From the NCBI GenBank assembly GCA_040768665.1, contig JAXGMN010000089.1:1-33818 (forward strand): a stretch of DNA of 33,818 nt, in the 5' to 3' direction. Positions 1-6,763 of this stretch are shown here, piece after piece. Position numbers and translations under genes: made by a program. Numbering within the stretch: the first letter of the stretch is position 1; every line of letters starts with the position of its first letter. The DNA is from JABWBD01 sp040768665. GTDB taxonomy: Bacteria; Planctomycetota; Planctomycetia; Pirellulales; Thermoguttaceae. The notes beneath the pieces were generated by a model. The model worked only from the letters and a program-made list of their open reading frames with translations. It was not told the origin of the DNA and made no database searches.

Positions 1-200
1 TGGCCTATCTGCGGGGCGGCTGGCCTTCCTCGATCGCCGCTGGGGCGCCGCAATCGAGCAGTTCCTGAGAGCCCGAAGGGAAGCGGCCGAGGCGGGTTCT
101 TCAGGCGAGGGACATTGCATTCTGGTGGGCGCAGACCTATCGGCAACTGGGCGACGTTGAGGAACTGGGCGACGTTGAGGCAGAACTTGAAGCCTATTGA
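1..200 (+). pseudogene. 3' end of a TPR-type gene, frameshifted
   Basis: The first 105 bases read as the helical end of a tetratricopeptide-like protein (frame 2, with FLDRRWGAAIEQFLRARRE) and closely match a second copy at 4088-4191. Near base 110 the sensible reading moves to another frame, giving a tail that ends LGDVEAELEAY and stops at 198-200. The gene therefore carries a frameshift and its 5' part lies outside the window. The tail contains an in-frame 18-bp tandem duplication. Function beyond a helical repeat protein cannot be read from this fragment. Confidence 0.5.
145..180 (+). repeat. 18-bp tandem duplication
   Basis: Two perfect adjacent copies of an 18-bp unit (145-162 and 163-180) duplicate the residues ELGDVE in the tail of the TPR remnant. 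The duplication keeps the reading frame. Confidence 0.85.
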
Positions 201-493
201 TCGGCACCGCGACAATCGCCGACAACAAAAGTCCCAGTCGAATTCCAGTCCTCTGTCCTACGCAAGCAGGAAGCACATCTGCCGCACGAGCATCCTCCGT
301 TGGCCCACGATCCTCTGCACGTGTTAGGGTCAGGAACAGACAGAGGAGAATGGGGAAACCCAGTTTCCCAGTTCGCTCGCCTTCAATCTCTCCGAACCGA
401 TCGATTTGACAGGCTGCGTTTCGGTCAGTAGAAAGAATGGTGCACGGGGGGCATAAGTGCTACTGTTTACGGCCGTGCAAGGTTCTACAAGAT

Positions 494-775
494 ATGGCCA
501 ACACCTTCTCTTCCCAACTCCACCATCTCATTGAATCCGAACTGGCTGCGGGGGAATATGCCTCCGCCGACGAACTACTGCTCGAGGCAGTGCAATTGCT
601 CGCCGAACGCAACCAGCGGCGCCGAGAGCTTCGGCAAGAGATCCAAATTGGCCGCGATCAACTCGACCGAGGCGAGGGGATCGAACTCGAAAGCGATGAG
701 GCATTGAAAGCTCTTCTGGAACAGATCGAGACGGAGGCTGACGCAGAACTCGCTGCCGAGGAGAAAAGCGAATGA
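494..775 (+). CDS. ParD/CopG-like antitoxin
   Basis: This 93-residue protein begins MANTFSSQLHHLIESELAAG, the usual start of ParD-type antitoxins: a short DNA-binding N-terminus, then a long charged helix (about residues 35-93, rich in E, R and L) that would wrap the toxin. ParD proteins neutralise ParE gyrase poisons and repress their own promoter. The ATG at 494 is preferred to the upstream in-frame ATG at 437 because the family starts with this motif. The stop overlaps the ATG of a ParE remnant (ATGA at 772-775), the normal TA arrangement. The frame is intact although the toxin is not. Confidence 0.8.
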   Translation: MANTFSSQLHHLIESELAAGEYASADELLLEAVQLLAERNQRRRELRQEIQIGRDQLDRGEGIELESDEALKALLEQIETEADAELAAEEKSE

Positions 776-918
776 GTCGCTATACCATCTCTCCGAAAGC
801 GAGGGACGGCGGCTCGATGACATTTTCGGTGTCAGGTGCTGCAAAGAGTCGACAGTCGAGAGCCATACGGCAAGGCGAATCCATCAATCCATCAATCCAT
901 GAATCCCCTAATCCCTAA
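772..918 (+). pseudogene. ParE toxin remnant
   Basis: The open frame starts MSRYTISPKA, the typical N-terminus of ParE/RelE-fold toxins, and overlaps the ParD stop by four bases. After ten residues the frame is lost. A one-base shift recovers RLDDIF, which matches the ParE continuation (DLDDIF). After that the sequence turns into short AT-rich repeats (ATCAATCC-like) and the frame stops at 916-918. The toxin is both frameshifted and truncated, leaving an orphan antitoxin. Confidence 0.7.
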
Positions 919-930
919 TCCTTATCCCTG
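878..930 (+). repeat. short 8-bp-type spacer repeat (ATCAATCC, CCCTAATC)
   Basis: Imperfect copies of ATCAATCC are followed by CCCTAATC units. The same style of octamer spacer recurs near 22390, 25142, 26328 and 32145. It marks the deletion end of the ParE remnant. Confidence 0.6.
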
Positions 931-936
931 CTAGTC

Positions 937-1824
937 ATGTTCGAAGAGGAACATCAGCCGTTTGACAGGACCAGCAAGTGGCTCATCCAGCACCACGGCG
1001 ACTCCATGCTGCGATTGGCCAAGGTCGAGAACATCCAGGCTTGGCGGCCCGCGTAAGCCGAGGTTGTCCAGCCGCGTCAGTTGCCGGACGGACTGCTGGA
1101 AGTCCGCCTCCAAGGGGAGTCCGAAGACGATCTCTTCCTGCTCGAAGTGGCCACTTACCCCGACCGCCGCGTCGAGAACCAGTTGACCCGCGACGTGATG
1201 CTCGTGTATCTCGACCGCGGCCAGTTGCCGGAAACCGTCACGCTGGTGCTCCGTCCCAAAGGCAAATTCCGCGTCCCCAGCGGACGAAACCTCCGCAGCC
1301 CCCGCGGGCTATCATCATGCCGTCTGAGTTGGCGCGTCGTGGAGTTGTGGACCATCCCGGCCGAGGCCCTTCTCCGGACCGGCGACGTCGGCCTGATCCC
1401 TTGGGTTCCCCTTACCGATTTTGCCGACCCGCCCGAGGCAATCATCCAACGCTGTCGCGAGGCCATCGACGCAAACGCCCCGCCGGGGGAGACGGCCAAC
1501 TTCCTGGCGGTAACCCAAGTGCTCACGGGTCTGCGGTATAATAAAGACGCCGGGCTACTGACCGTATTGCTCAGTCTTTTAGGAGGTAGGCAAGCCATGC
1601 TGGAATCACCCGTAATTCAGGATCTTCTTACTGCACAGGCGCGAACGACCGCCCAAGAGGATATCGTGACGTTTCTCGAAGAACGCTTTGGCCACGTCCC
1701 GGAGGACTTCGCGATGGAGATCCGCTCAGTGGTCGAAGAGGACCGCCTTCGAGAACTCGTCCGAAAGGCTGCCTCCTGCGCAGACTTGGAGGCGTTTCGC
1801 AAAGCACTAGCACCTGACAACTAG
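937..1824 (+). pseudogene. Rpn-like PD-(D/E)XK nuclease gene with premature stop
   Basis: Read from ATG 937 (MFEEEHQPFDRTSKWL), the frame meets TAA at 1054-1056 after 39 codons and then continues open in the same frame to TAG 1822-1824, about 295 codons in all. The second part has a PD-(D/E)XK-like core (LLEVATYPDRRVENQLTRD, near residues 65-90) and a C-terminal DUF4351-like helical domain (SVVEEDRLRELVRKAASCAD). Such proteins are related to Rpn recombination-promoting nucleases, some of which act against phage. The stop could come from one GAA-to-TAA change. Translation could restart downstream (TTG 1081), or only the C-terminal domain may be made from ATG 1597. Two further copies of that domain follow directly. 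Confidence 0.7.
1581..1599 (+). promoter_or_regulatory. internal ribosome-binding site and start codon in Rpn-like gene
   Basis: AGGAGG at 1581-1586 lies 10 bases before an in-frame ATG at 1597 (MLESPVIQ). Translation from here would give the 75-residue C-terminal domain alone. The two downstream duplicates begin at exactly this residue, so the internal start is a natural module boundary. Some E. coli Rpn genes are known to make an inhibitory C-terminal protein from an internal start; that this happens here is inference. Confidence 0.6.
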
Positions 1825-1838
1825 CAACTTTCCAAGCC

Positions 1839-2066
1839 GTGCTCGAATCACCCGTCATTCAGGAACTTCTCAGTGCGAACACCCGTACGACCGCCCAGGG
1901 AGATATCTTGACGGTTCTGAAAGCTCGCTTTGGCCAGTCCCCGGAAGACCTTGCTACGCAGATCCGCTCGATAGCCGACGAGGACCGCCTGAGCGATCTC
2001 GTCGCGAAGGCCGCGTCCTGTCGCGATTTGGAGGCCTTTCGTAAAGAGCTAACAACTGACAACTAG
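1839..2066 (+). CDS. free-standing copy of Rpn C-terminal (DUF4351-like) domain
   Basis: The 75-residue frame starts with GTG (M-LESPVIQELLSANTRTT) and ends KELTTDN. It is the same length as the internal product of the gene just upstream (1597-1824) and similar along its whole length, with conserved TTAQ, RFG, PED, EDRL, LEAFRK positions. It contains no nuclease core. It lies 14 bases after the upstream stop, so it could be translated by coupling, but no clear Shine-Dalgarno site is visible. By analogy with intragenic Rpn inhibitors it could be an antitoxin-like partner. A simple duplication relic is the alternative. Confidence 0.55.
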   Translation: MLESPVIQELLSANTRTTAQGDILTVLKARFGQSPEDLATQIRSIADEDRLSDLVAKAASCRDLEAFRKELTTDN

Positions 2067-2087
2067 CAACTGACGACTCCCCCGGCC

Positions 2088-2321
2088 ATGCTCGAATCAC
2101 CTGTAATCCAGGATCTTCTCACCGAGAGAACTCGTGTCGCGGCATGTCAGGCAACTCAGCGCGACATCCTTCAGATCCTGGAAACGTGATTCGGCGAGAT
2201 TACTCCTGATCTTGCCGAACGCATCCAATCGGTGGTCGATGACGACCGCCTCAGGGAACTCGTCCGAAAGGCTGTCTCGTGTCCGGACTTAGAGGCCTTT
2301 CGCACAGAACTCCAGTGGTGA
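2088..2321 (+). pseudogene. third copy of Rpn C-terminal domain, with in-frame stop
   Basis: Starts ATG at 2088 (MLESPVIQDLLTERTR) and stays in one frame to TGA 2319-2321, but a TGA at 2187-2189 interrupts it after residue 33 (probably CGA to TGA). Residues after the stop (DDDRLRELVRKAVSCPDLEAFR) match the first copy better than the second does. It has a small insertion (AACQATQ) relative to the others. The start lies 21 bases beyond the previous stop. Confidence 0.7.
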
Positions 2322-2345
2322 AAACACTGCCCCCCTGACCCTATC

Positions 2346-2459
2346 TGGACGAACACGCGATGGACAGAGTGGCATGAACTTTTTCGCGAAGAGCTCTTGG
2401 AGGACTGGGAACTGGTGGAGCAGCATCAACCGCTGAATCGGACTCCACCACTGGAGTAA
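2346..2459 (+). pseudogene. 3' remnant of a DUF4160-type gene
   Basis: The frame WTEWHELFREELLEDWELVE followed by HQPLNRTPPLE and TAA matches the C-terminal helix and tail of DUF4160 proteins. The stop lies two bases before the DUF2442 ATG. DUF4160 and DUF2442 genes are commonly neighbours and are suspected to be a TA-like pair. Only about 35 C-terminal residues remain; the N-terminal beta-domain is missing. Confidence 0.6.
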
Positions 2460-2461
2460 CC

Positions 2462-2698
2462 ATGTTACAGTTGACGCGTGCAGAGTCCTTGGAGGATTTC
2501 AAGATCCGCGTTTCCTTCAACACCGGCGAGACAGGCGTCGTCGATCTGCGAGACGACCTTTGGGGACCCGTCTTTGAGCCTCTCAAGGACCCTAGTGCTT
2601 TCAAGCAATTCACAGTGTCGGAGGTTCTTCGCACCATCTCCTGGGAGAATGGTGCGGATTTCGCCCCGGAGTTCCTCTACGATAAGATGCTCGAGTAG
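2462..2698 (+). CDS. DUF2442 family protein
   Basis: The 78-residue protein (MLQLTRAESLEDFKIRVSFN ... FLYDKMLE) has the DUF2442 layout: a short beta-rich fold that starts from the ligand-like line 'V.F..G..G.VDL', then F..L.D...F, and the closing W.NGADFAPEFLYD segment. Its biochemical role is unknown; the family is usually paired with DUF4160, and here the remnant of such a gene sits immediately upstream with stop and start almost touching. Full family length, no defects seen. A 7-bp repeat array starts 84 bases after the stop. Confidence 0.8.
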   Translation: MLQLTRAESLEDFKIRVSFNTGETGVVDLRDDLWGPVFEPLKDPSAFKQFTVSEVLRTISWENGADFAPEFLYDKMLE

Positions 2699-2782
2699 TT
2701 GCCAGCGGCCAACCCCTCTGGCTGACGAAGATCACCATCCCGCCGATCGTGCCACGCAGGTGGCAACCAAGCACCAAGCCCG

Positions 2783-2901
2783 CCTGACACCTGACACCTG
2801 ACACCTGACACCTGACACCTGACACCTGACACCTGACACCTGACACCTGACACCTGACACCTGACACCTGACACCTGACACCTGACACCTGACACCTAAC
2901 A
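2783..2901 (+). repeat. 7-bp tandem array (CACCTGA), 17 units
   Basis: Sixteen perfect units of CCTGACA followed by one variant (CCTAACA). The unit can be written CAC-CTGA, belonging to the same NNN-CTGA family seen at 27330, 31075, 32015 and 32893. Seven is not divisible by three, so all frames of one strand encode the same periodic peptide, which explains spurious open frames here. Confidence 0.95.
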
Positions 2902-3432
2902 CGAATTCCCCTTCGCGACCTTTTGCCGTGAACCACTCCAGCTCGATCCAAAACTCCTCGTCAACACTGCGAGGACAAGAAAAAGGGGGCAGAGGGCAAG
3001 AAAGGGGCCTCGACGAACCGGACACTGGCGGTTCTCTGGGCGTTGGTGGTTGATAGCGATTTCCATGGGACACGGCGGAGCAGGACGCGGTACAGGCTGT
3101 CCACCGCAGCCCTCGCCAGGTCTTGAGACGGCTGGGCGGATCGGTCTTCGCTGGATTCCGGCGTCAATCCTCGGCTTATACGTGACGGCGGCGTGCATCG
3201 CGGCGGCTGCGAGCCATGCAGGGGAACGAGCGGCAAGCCCTCGCCTTTGCCGCTGGGCCGAGTGCTTCTCTCTTCGCAGGGGCCCGTGGAAGCCGCAGAG
3301 AGCGGACTGCTGGCGATCGGCGCGTTCGCCGCTCTTGCCCTGCTAATTGCGCTTGGCCGTCGGTCGGCGCCCGCCGCTCGCGCCGTGGTGTCGCGCAATT
3401 GTGCGTCCCGGCGATTGTCTTGTTGACGGCAT
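2902..3432. other. no intact gene; possible decayed 5' part of the glycosyltransferase
   Basis: No frame reads as a recognisable protein. Around 3315-3360 one plus-strand frame has a hydrophobic run (LLAIGAFAALALLIAL), and just before 3433 another has CVPAIVLLTA. These could be decayed membrane segments of the WecA/MraY-like gene that becomes readable at 3433, which would imply at least two frameshifts. This is weak. Confidence 0.3.
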
Positions 3433-3783
3433 GTGCTCGACGACTATCGCGGCATCCGAGGGCGACATAAGCTTCTCGGACAGATTCTCGCTGCCGGCGC
3501 CTTGGTCGCCGCCGGCGGGCTGGTGATTCGGCGGCTTGGCCTGTTCGGCTGGGAAATCGAACTCGGCTGGATGGCCCTACCCGTTATGCTCTTCTGGCTC
3601 GTCTGCGCCATCAACGCCGTGACGCTCCTCGACGGCATCGACGGGCTCGCGACCACGCTTAGGATCATCCTGAGCATCACCCTCGGCGCAATGGTGCTGG
3701 TCACCGGTAATGCTGCGGTGGCCATGGTGGCACTCGTCTTCGCCGGCAGCCTGGTCGGTTTCCTCCGCTTCAACTTCCCTCCG
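3433..3783 (+). pseudogene. WecA/MraY-like glycosyl-1-phosphate transferase fragment
   Basis: The readable segment LDDYRGIRGRHKLLGQ contains the Mg-binding DD and the K/Q pattern of the polyprenyl-phosphate sugar-1-phosphate transferase family, and NAVTLLDGIDGLA is the family's N-x-x-N-x-x-DG-x-DG signature with one N replaced by T. Hydrophobic membrane segments flank both (LPVMLFWLVCAINAV; SITLGAMVLVTG; ALVFAGSLVGFLRF). After RFNFPPA, where the family continues to the LGDAGS motif, the homology ends abruptly and unrelated sequence follows. The N-terminal segments are missing or frameshifted. A complete enzyme would start O-antigen or wall-polymer synthesis at the membrane; this copy cannot. 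Confidence 0.75.
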
Positions 3784-3863
3784 GCCCCGTGTCAACCGAA
3801 TGAGCGGGCCGTAGCCGTGCCGGCATCGCGTAGTAGAGCCACGGGGGACTGCAGTGTGGTGAA

Positions 3864-4191
3864 GTGATACGAAAGCATGCCGAGGTGGCAATCCGAATCG
3901 GTAAATTCTCCGACGCCCGCCGGATGCTCGAGGACCAACTCCTCAAGACGCATCCGGAAGATCCGGGAACGGCTTTCGCTGCTGGCAAAATGCCAGTTGC
4001 CCACCGGCGACGATCTCGCCGCAGCCGAGAATCTCAAGAGGCCGTTGAAGTCCAATCCGGCCGATGTGTCTGCCTTCCGGCCGCCTCGGCGGCCTATCTG
4101 GGGGGCGGCTGGACTTCCTCGATCGCCGCTGGGTCGCCGCAATCGAGCAGTTTCTGAGAGCCCGAAGGGAAGCGGCCGAGGCGGGTTCCTC
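3864..4191 (+). pseudogene. TPR-type gene remnant with two frameshifts
   Basis: Three successive frames give a continuous helical-repeat reading: HAEVAIRIGKFSDARRMLED up to about 3965, then ERLSLLAKCQLPTGDDLAAA up to about 4080, then RLDFLDRRWVAAIEQFLRAR to 4191. The last part is the second copy of bases 1-105. The homology stops where it abuts the end of the minus-strand PilZ gene. Confidence 0.6.
4088..4191 (+). repeat. copy of window bases 2-105
   Basis: About 104 bases match the start of the window with few substitutions. The two copies are direct repeats about 4.1 kb apart and enclose the ParD, Rpn-like, DUF2442 and glycosyltransferase remnants. Confidence 0.85.
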
Positions 4192-4194
4192 AGA

Positions 4195-4614
4195 TCACAA
4201 CGTGTCGCAATGCTCCATCTCTGGAAGTCTGTCGAGCTTTGCGACCAGCCGAGTACCGATGTACTCGAACGGGCCGAGCGGTCGGCACCACACGACTTCG
4301 ACGACCAAAAACACCAACTCGTCGGCAACCTCCATCTCCAAAGCCAACAGCCTATGGTCGATAGGGCAAGTGTGCACCAGACCGATGCCACTGGGCGAGA
4401 GATCCCGGCTGAGGACCGTAAAACGCCCGCCGATTGCCCCGAATTCCGCATCAACCGGCTGCACGACCACCGGTACGACAAGAAGCTCCCGTGATTCGCT
4501 ACGTCGTTCTTTCACGCCGTACAAGCGCAAGTCACGAACTTGCCGGCGAACGAACGACACCATACTGGGAGGCAGGTCGCAAAGGTACGAAGCGGAATTC
4601 AAGCTCACAGGCAT
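4195..4614 (-). CDS. PilZ-domain protein
   Basis: The 139-residue protein has the PilZ pattern of cyclic-di-GMP receptors: an arginine-rich stretch (RRSESRELLVVPV, residues ~37-49), then SRDLSPSGIGLVH (the D/N-x-S-x-x-G box, ~69-81), then beta strands ending EVVWCRPLGPFEYIGTR. It probably binds c-di-GMP through the R and D-S-G residues and acts in the cytoplasm; the partner cannot be inferred. It ends LPEMEHCDTL just where the TPR remnant of the opposite strand begins, so the last few residues may not be original. The ATG at 4614 has only a weak G-rich ribosome site upstream. Confidence 0.7.
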   Translation of the reverse strand: MPVSLNSASYLCDLPPSMVSFVRRQVRDLRLYGVKERRSESRELLVVPVVVQPVDAEFGAIGGRFTVLSRDLSPSGIGLVHTCPIDHRLLALEMEVADELVFLVVEVVWCRPLGPFEYIGTRLVAKLDRLPEMEHCDTL

Positions 4615-5127
4615 GAAATACCCCCCGAAAACTCAGTAATTCCGTCTTCTAGCGGTCATCTCCCCGGCAAACATTGCTTACACATTGGCGATTGTCCAGC
4701 GTACAGCGACACCATTCGCTGCCGGTTTTTTTGACGAAGTGCAGGGGCGACCTCCGCTGCCTCGCCCTGCGTCTCCGATCACGCCGTCACCGTGCCCACG
4801 CCTGCAACGGACGAGGGCAGACGGCTTGATGCCCGATGAACGATGAATCGTGACGGCGTAGCGGTATTCATCGCCCCCGGTGGCGCCCCCATCTGGTTCG
4901 ACACGAAAGCGTACACAAGATCGTCGGCGCCAACACCGAGCCCTGACTTCTGCCCCCGGTTGCTTCTCCATCTGCTTTCCAGCAGCTACAGATCGGATTG
5001 GAGGATCGCACAGACATTGTACCCGCCAAAATCGACGAAGGTCGGGATCCCAGCATGCCAATGGCTAAAAAAAGCCCCGGCCGTACCGCAAGGCGGGCGG
5101 CTATGTGGGGCTTCAGAAGGAACCGAT
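4615..5127. other. no recognisable gene
   Basis: Both strands contain only frames with no family signature. There is a T7 run near 4727-4733, but no convincing stem before it. Confidence 0.4.
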
Positions 5128-5775
5128 TCACGCGATGGCCGTGGCAGACTCCTCGCCCTGGAACCTGTTCCACGATTCGCGCAGCGTCCGCCGCAACTGG
5201 CTGATCCTCCCGTGCGACAGGGAGAAACAGCGGGCCACTTCACCAGGGGTGTGGCCGACGGCCAATGCCGCGGCGACCTGCCGATCCCGCTTCGGCTGCA
5301 AGTCGAGCCAGTCGGAGAAGTCGATCCGCAGGCAGGCCACCTCCGCGGGACCCGCACGGCGGTCTTCGACAGCAATCTGCCGCCAACGGCCGCGATCCTC
5401 ATCGAAACGGTCCAGCCGCTCGACAAGCGTGTTGTTCCTCTGCCGGCCGTACGGGCTGAGCACGTCTTGCACGTTGCGATGGCCACCCATCACGCGGCCG
5501 TCCTTCACGCGCAGGACGCCGTGGCGGGCCAGGGCGCCCGGATAGGCGAGGTCGGTCTTTCCCATCTCGACGAGCCGGTGGTAGGCGAGCAAGGCGTGAC
5601 CGATCGCCTCCTGTACCGCCTCCTCGCGGGCTTCCCGCTTGAGGCGTTGGAAGGCCGCCGCGGCGTAGAGAAAGATCTGCGGGAGCATGGCCTCGAACGT
5701 GTTGGCAGAGGGATCGGGCGTAAGCGGTTTTCGACGGCCTTTGCGTAGCGGCCGAGGTTGGATCGTGGCGATCAT
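5128..5775 (-). CDS. sigma-factor-like DNA-binding protein
   Basis: A 215-residue protein (MIATIQPRPL...). Residues ~40-105 are helical and resemble a divergent sigma region 2 (QEAIGHALLAYHRLVEMGKT and ARHGVLRVKDGRVMGGHRN). The C-terminus (DRQVAAALAVGHTPGEVARC and FSLSHGRISQLRRTLRESW) is a helix-turn-helix like sigma-70 region 4. Its probable role is transcription control on a mobile element. The ATG at 5775 is chosen over TTG 5790 because GGAG lies 8 bases before it. It shares its strand with the next two upstream genes, from which a hairpin separates it. No specific sigma subfamily is claimed. Confidence 0.6.
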   Translation of the reverse strand: MIATIQPRPLRKGRRKPLTPDPSANTFEAMLPQIFLYAAAAFQRLKREAREEAVQEAIGHALLAYHRLVEMGKTDLAYPGALARHGVLRVKDGRVMGGHRNVQDVLSPYGRQRNNTLVERLDRFDEDRGRWRQIAVEDRRAGPAEVACLRIDFSDWLDLQPKRDRQVAAALAVGHTPGEVARCFSLSHGRISQLRRTLRESWNRFQGEESATAIA

Positions 5776-5798
5776 TTCAACGGTCTCCAATTGCTAAA

Positions 5799-5821
5799 GA
5801 CCGCCCCCGGGCGGGGCGGTC
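5799..5821 (-). terminator. GC-rich hairpin between minus-strand genes
   Basis: Perfect 9-bp stem GACCGCCCC/GGGGCGGTC with a 5-base loop, followed on the minus strand by TTT. The T tract is short, so it may be a weak terminator or a structured leader 24 bases before the sigma-like gene start. Confidence 0.5.
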
Positions 5822-6062
5822 GTGTGGGGAACACACGCCACCCCGCAACATCGCGAGGGACGAGGTGAGCGGAGTGCTCGGCGAACGCAGGGGCAGGCAT
5901 CGCGGCCGGCCAAGCCTACCGCGGTATGGCTGTTCTGGCCATGGAGGATTGCCTTGGTAGAGGCCCTTTCATCGCATGCACCAGACCGCGGTCAATCGGA
6001 TATCGGCAGCCGTCATCGCGAAGCGATTCTCTCGGATCTCCTGATCGCTATGGCGGAGCATC

Positions 6063-6623
6063 TTATCCAGACGCGACGGCTTGCTGGCCATTGCCGTCGT
6101 CCAGCAAGTGGGGCAGTTCGACGTTGCTGGCCTCGACCGCCTTCAGCGCATCGATCAACGTCGAGGCGTCCGCCGCGCTGAGGTCGGCCAGCGGCTTGCC
6201 GAATCGCTTCTGAGCAAGTCGCTCCAGACGCCGGACGCCCAGTCGGCGATTGCGCTCGGCCAACTGGTGGAGATAGTCCATCTGTTTCTTCGTGGCCCTC
6301 GGCGGACGCTCCGCAGCACCGTTCACCGCGGTACTCCCGCCGTTCTCGCCCCCCAGCCGCGGCGCCGCCTCGGGATCGGGGTCGATGGGCACGTCGCCGT
6401 TTCCGGATGCGCCGGCGAGTTGGCCCTGCTGCCGGGCCAGCTCATTGTGGACGGCCTGGCAGCAAGCGACATAGGCCGTGTGGACCTGCTGATGAAATCC
6501 CTTGAGGTCACGGGCCAGTACGGGCGACTCCGCTTCGAATTCGATCTGGCAGGAGGCACCCACGGAACTGTAGGCCGGCAGCCCGATCTTCTTGGACAAG
6601 CCGACGGAAATCGTCACTGGCAT
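6063..6623 (-). CDS. planctomycete mobile-element protein, DNA-metabolism-type C-terminal domain
   Basis: This 186-residue protein has an N-terminal beta-type segment (MPVTISVGLSKKIGLPAYSS, with acidic EFEAES), a Gly/Pro-rich linker (~75-105) and a C-terminal helical domain starting ATKKQMDYLHQLAERNRRLG and ending in LSAADASTLIDALKAVE. The last part resembles small helical domains at the C-terminus of phage single-strand annealing and replication proteins (pattern A-T-x-K-Q ... F-G-K ... L-S ... A-S-x-L-I). A role in recombination or replication of a mobile element fits, but the family is not named with certainty. AGGAG lies 7 bases before the ATG. Between this gene and the clamp-like gene lie 140 bases without a gene. 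Confidence 0.5.
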   Translation of the reverse strand: MPVTISVGLSKKIGLPAYSSVGASCQIEFEAESPVLARDLKGFHQQVHTAYVACCQAVHNELARQQGQLAGASGNGDVPIDPDPEAAPRLGGENGGSTAVNGAAERPPRATKKQMDYLHQLAERNRRLGVRRLERLAQKRFGKPLADLSAADASTLIDALKAVEASNVELPHLLDDGNGQQAVASG

Positions 6624-6763
6624 GATCCATCTCCTTGTGAAAACGTGAAAGGGGAAGCAACAGGTAGGCTCCGTGTGGACAATCCCTTTGGCAGTCCGGC
6701 AGTCGAGCAGCTCACCAGCCGTGCTGAAGTCCCGCAGCCCGCTTGGGCTGAGCGCTGCTGGAA

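Noticed and set aside
2783..2901. CRISPR array
   Set aside because: The period is 7 bases without unique spacers.
2610..3073. Minus-strand frames encoding a periodic VSGVRCQ peptide
   Set aside because: They are a translation of the 7-bp array in all three frames; there is no start context or non-repeat domain.
4843..5748. 301-codon plus-strand frame
   Set aside because: Antisense to the sigma-like gene, with high-GC shadow composition.
5799..5821. Riboswitch before the sigma-like gene
   Set aside because: Only one simple GC hairpin is visible, without any multi-stem architecture.
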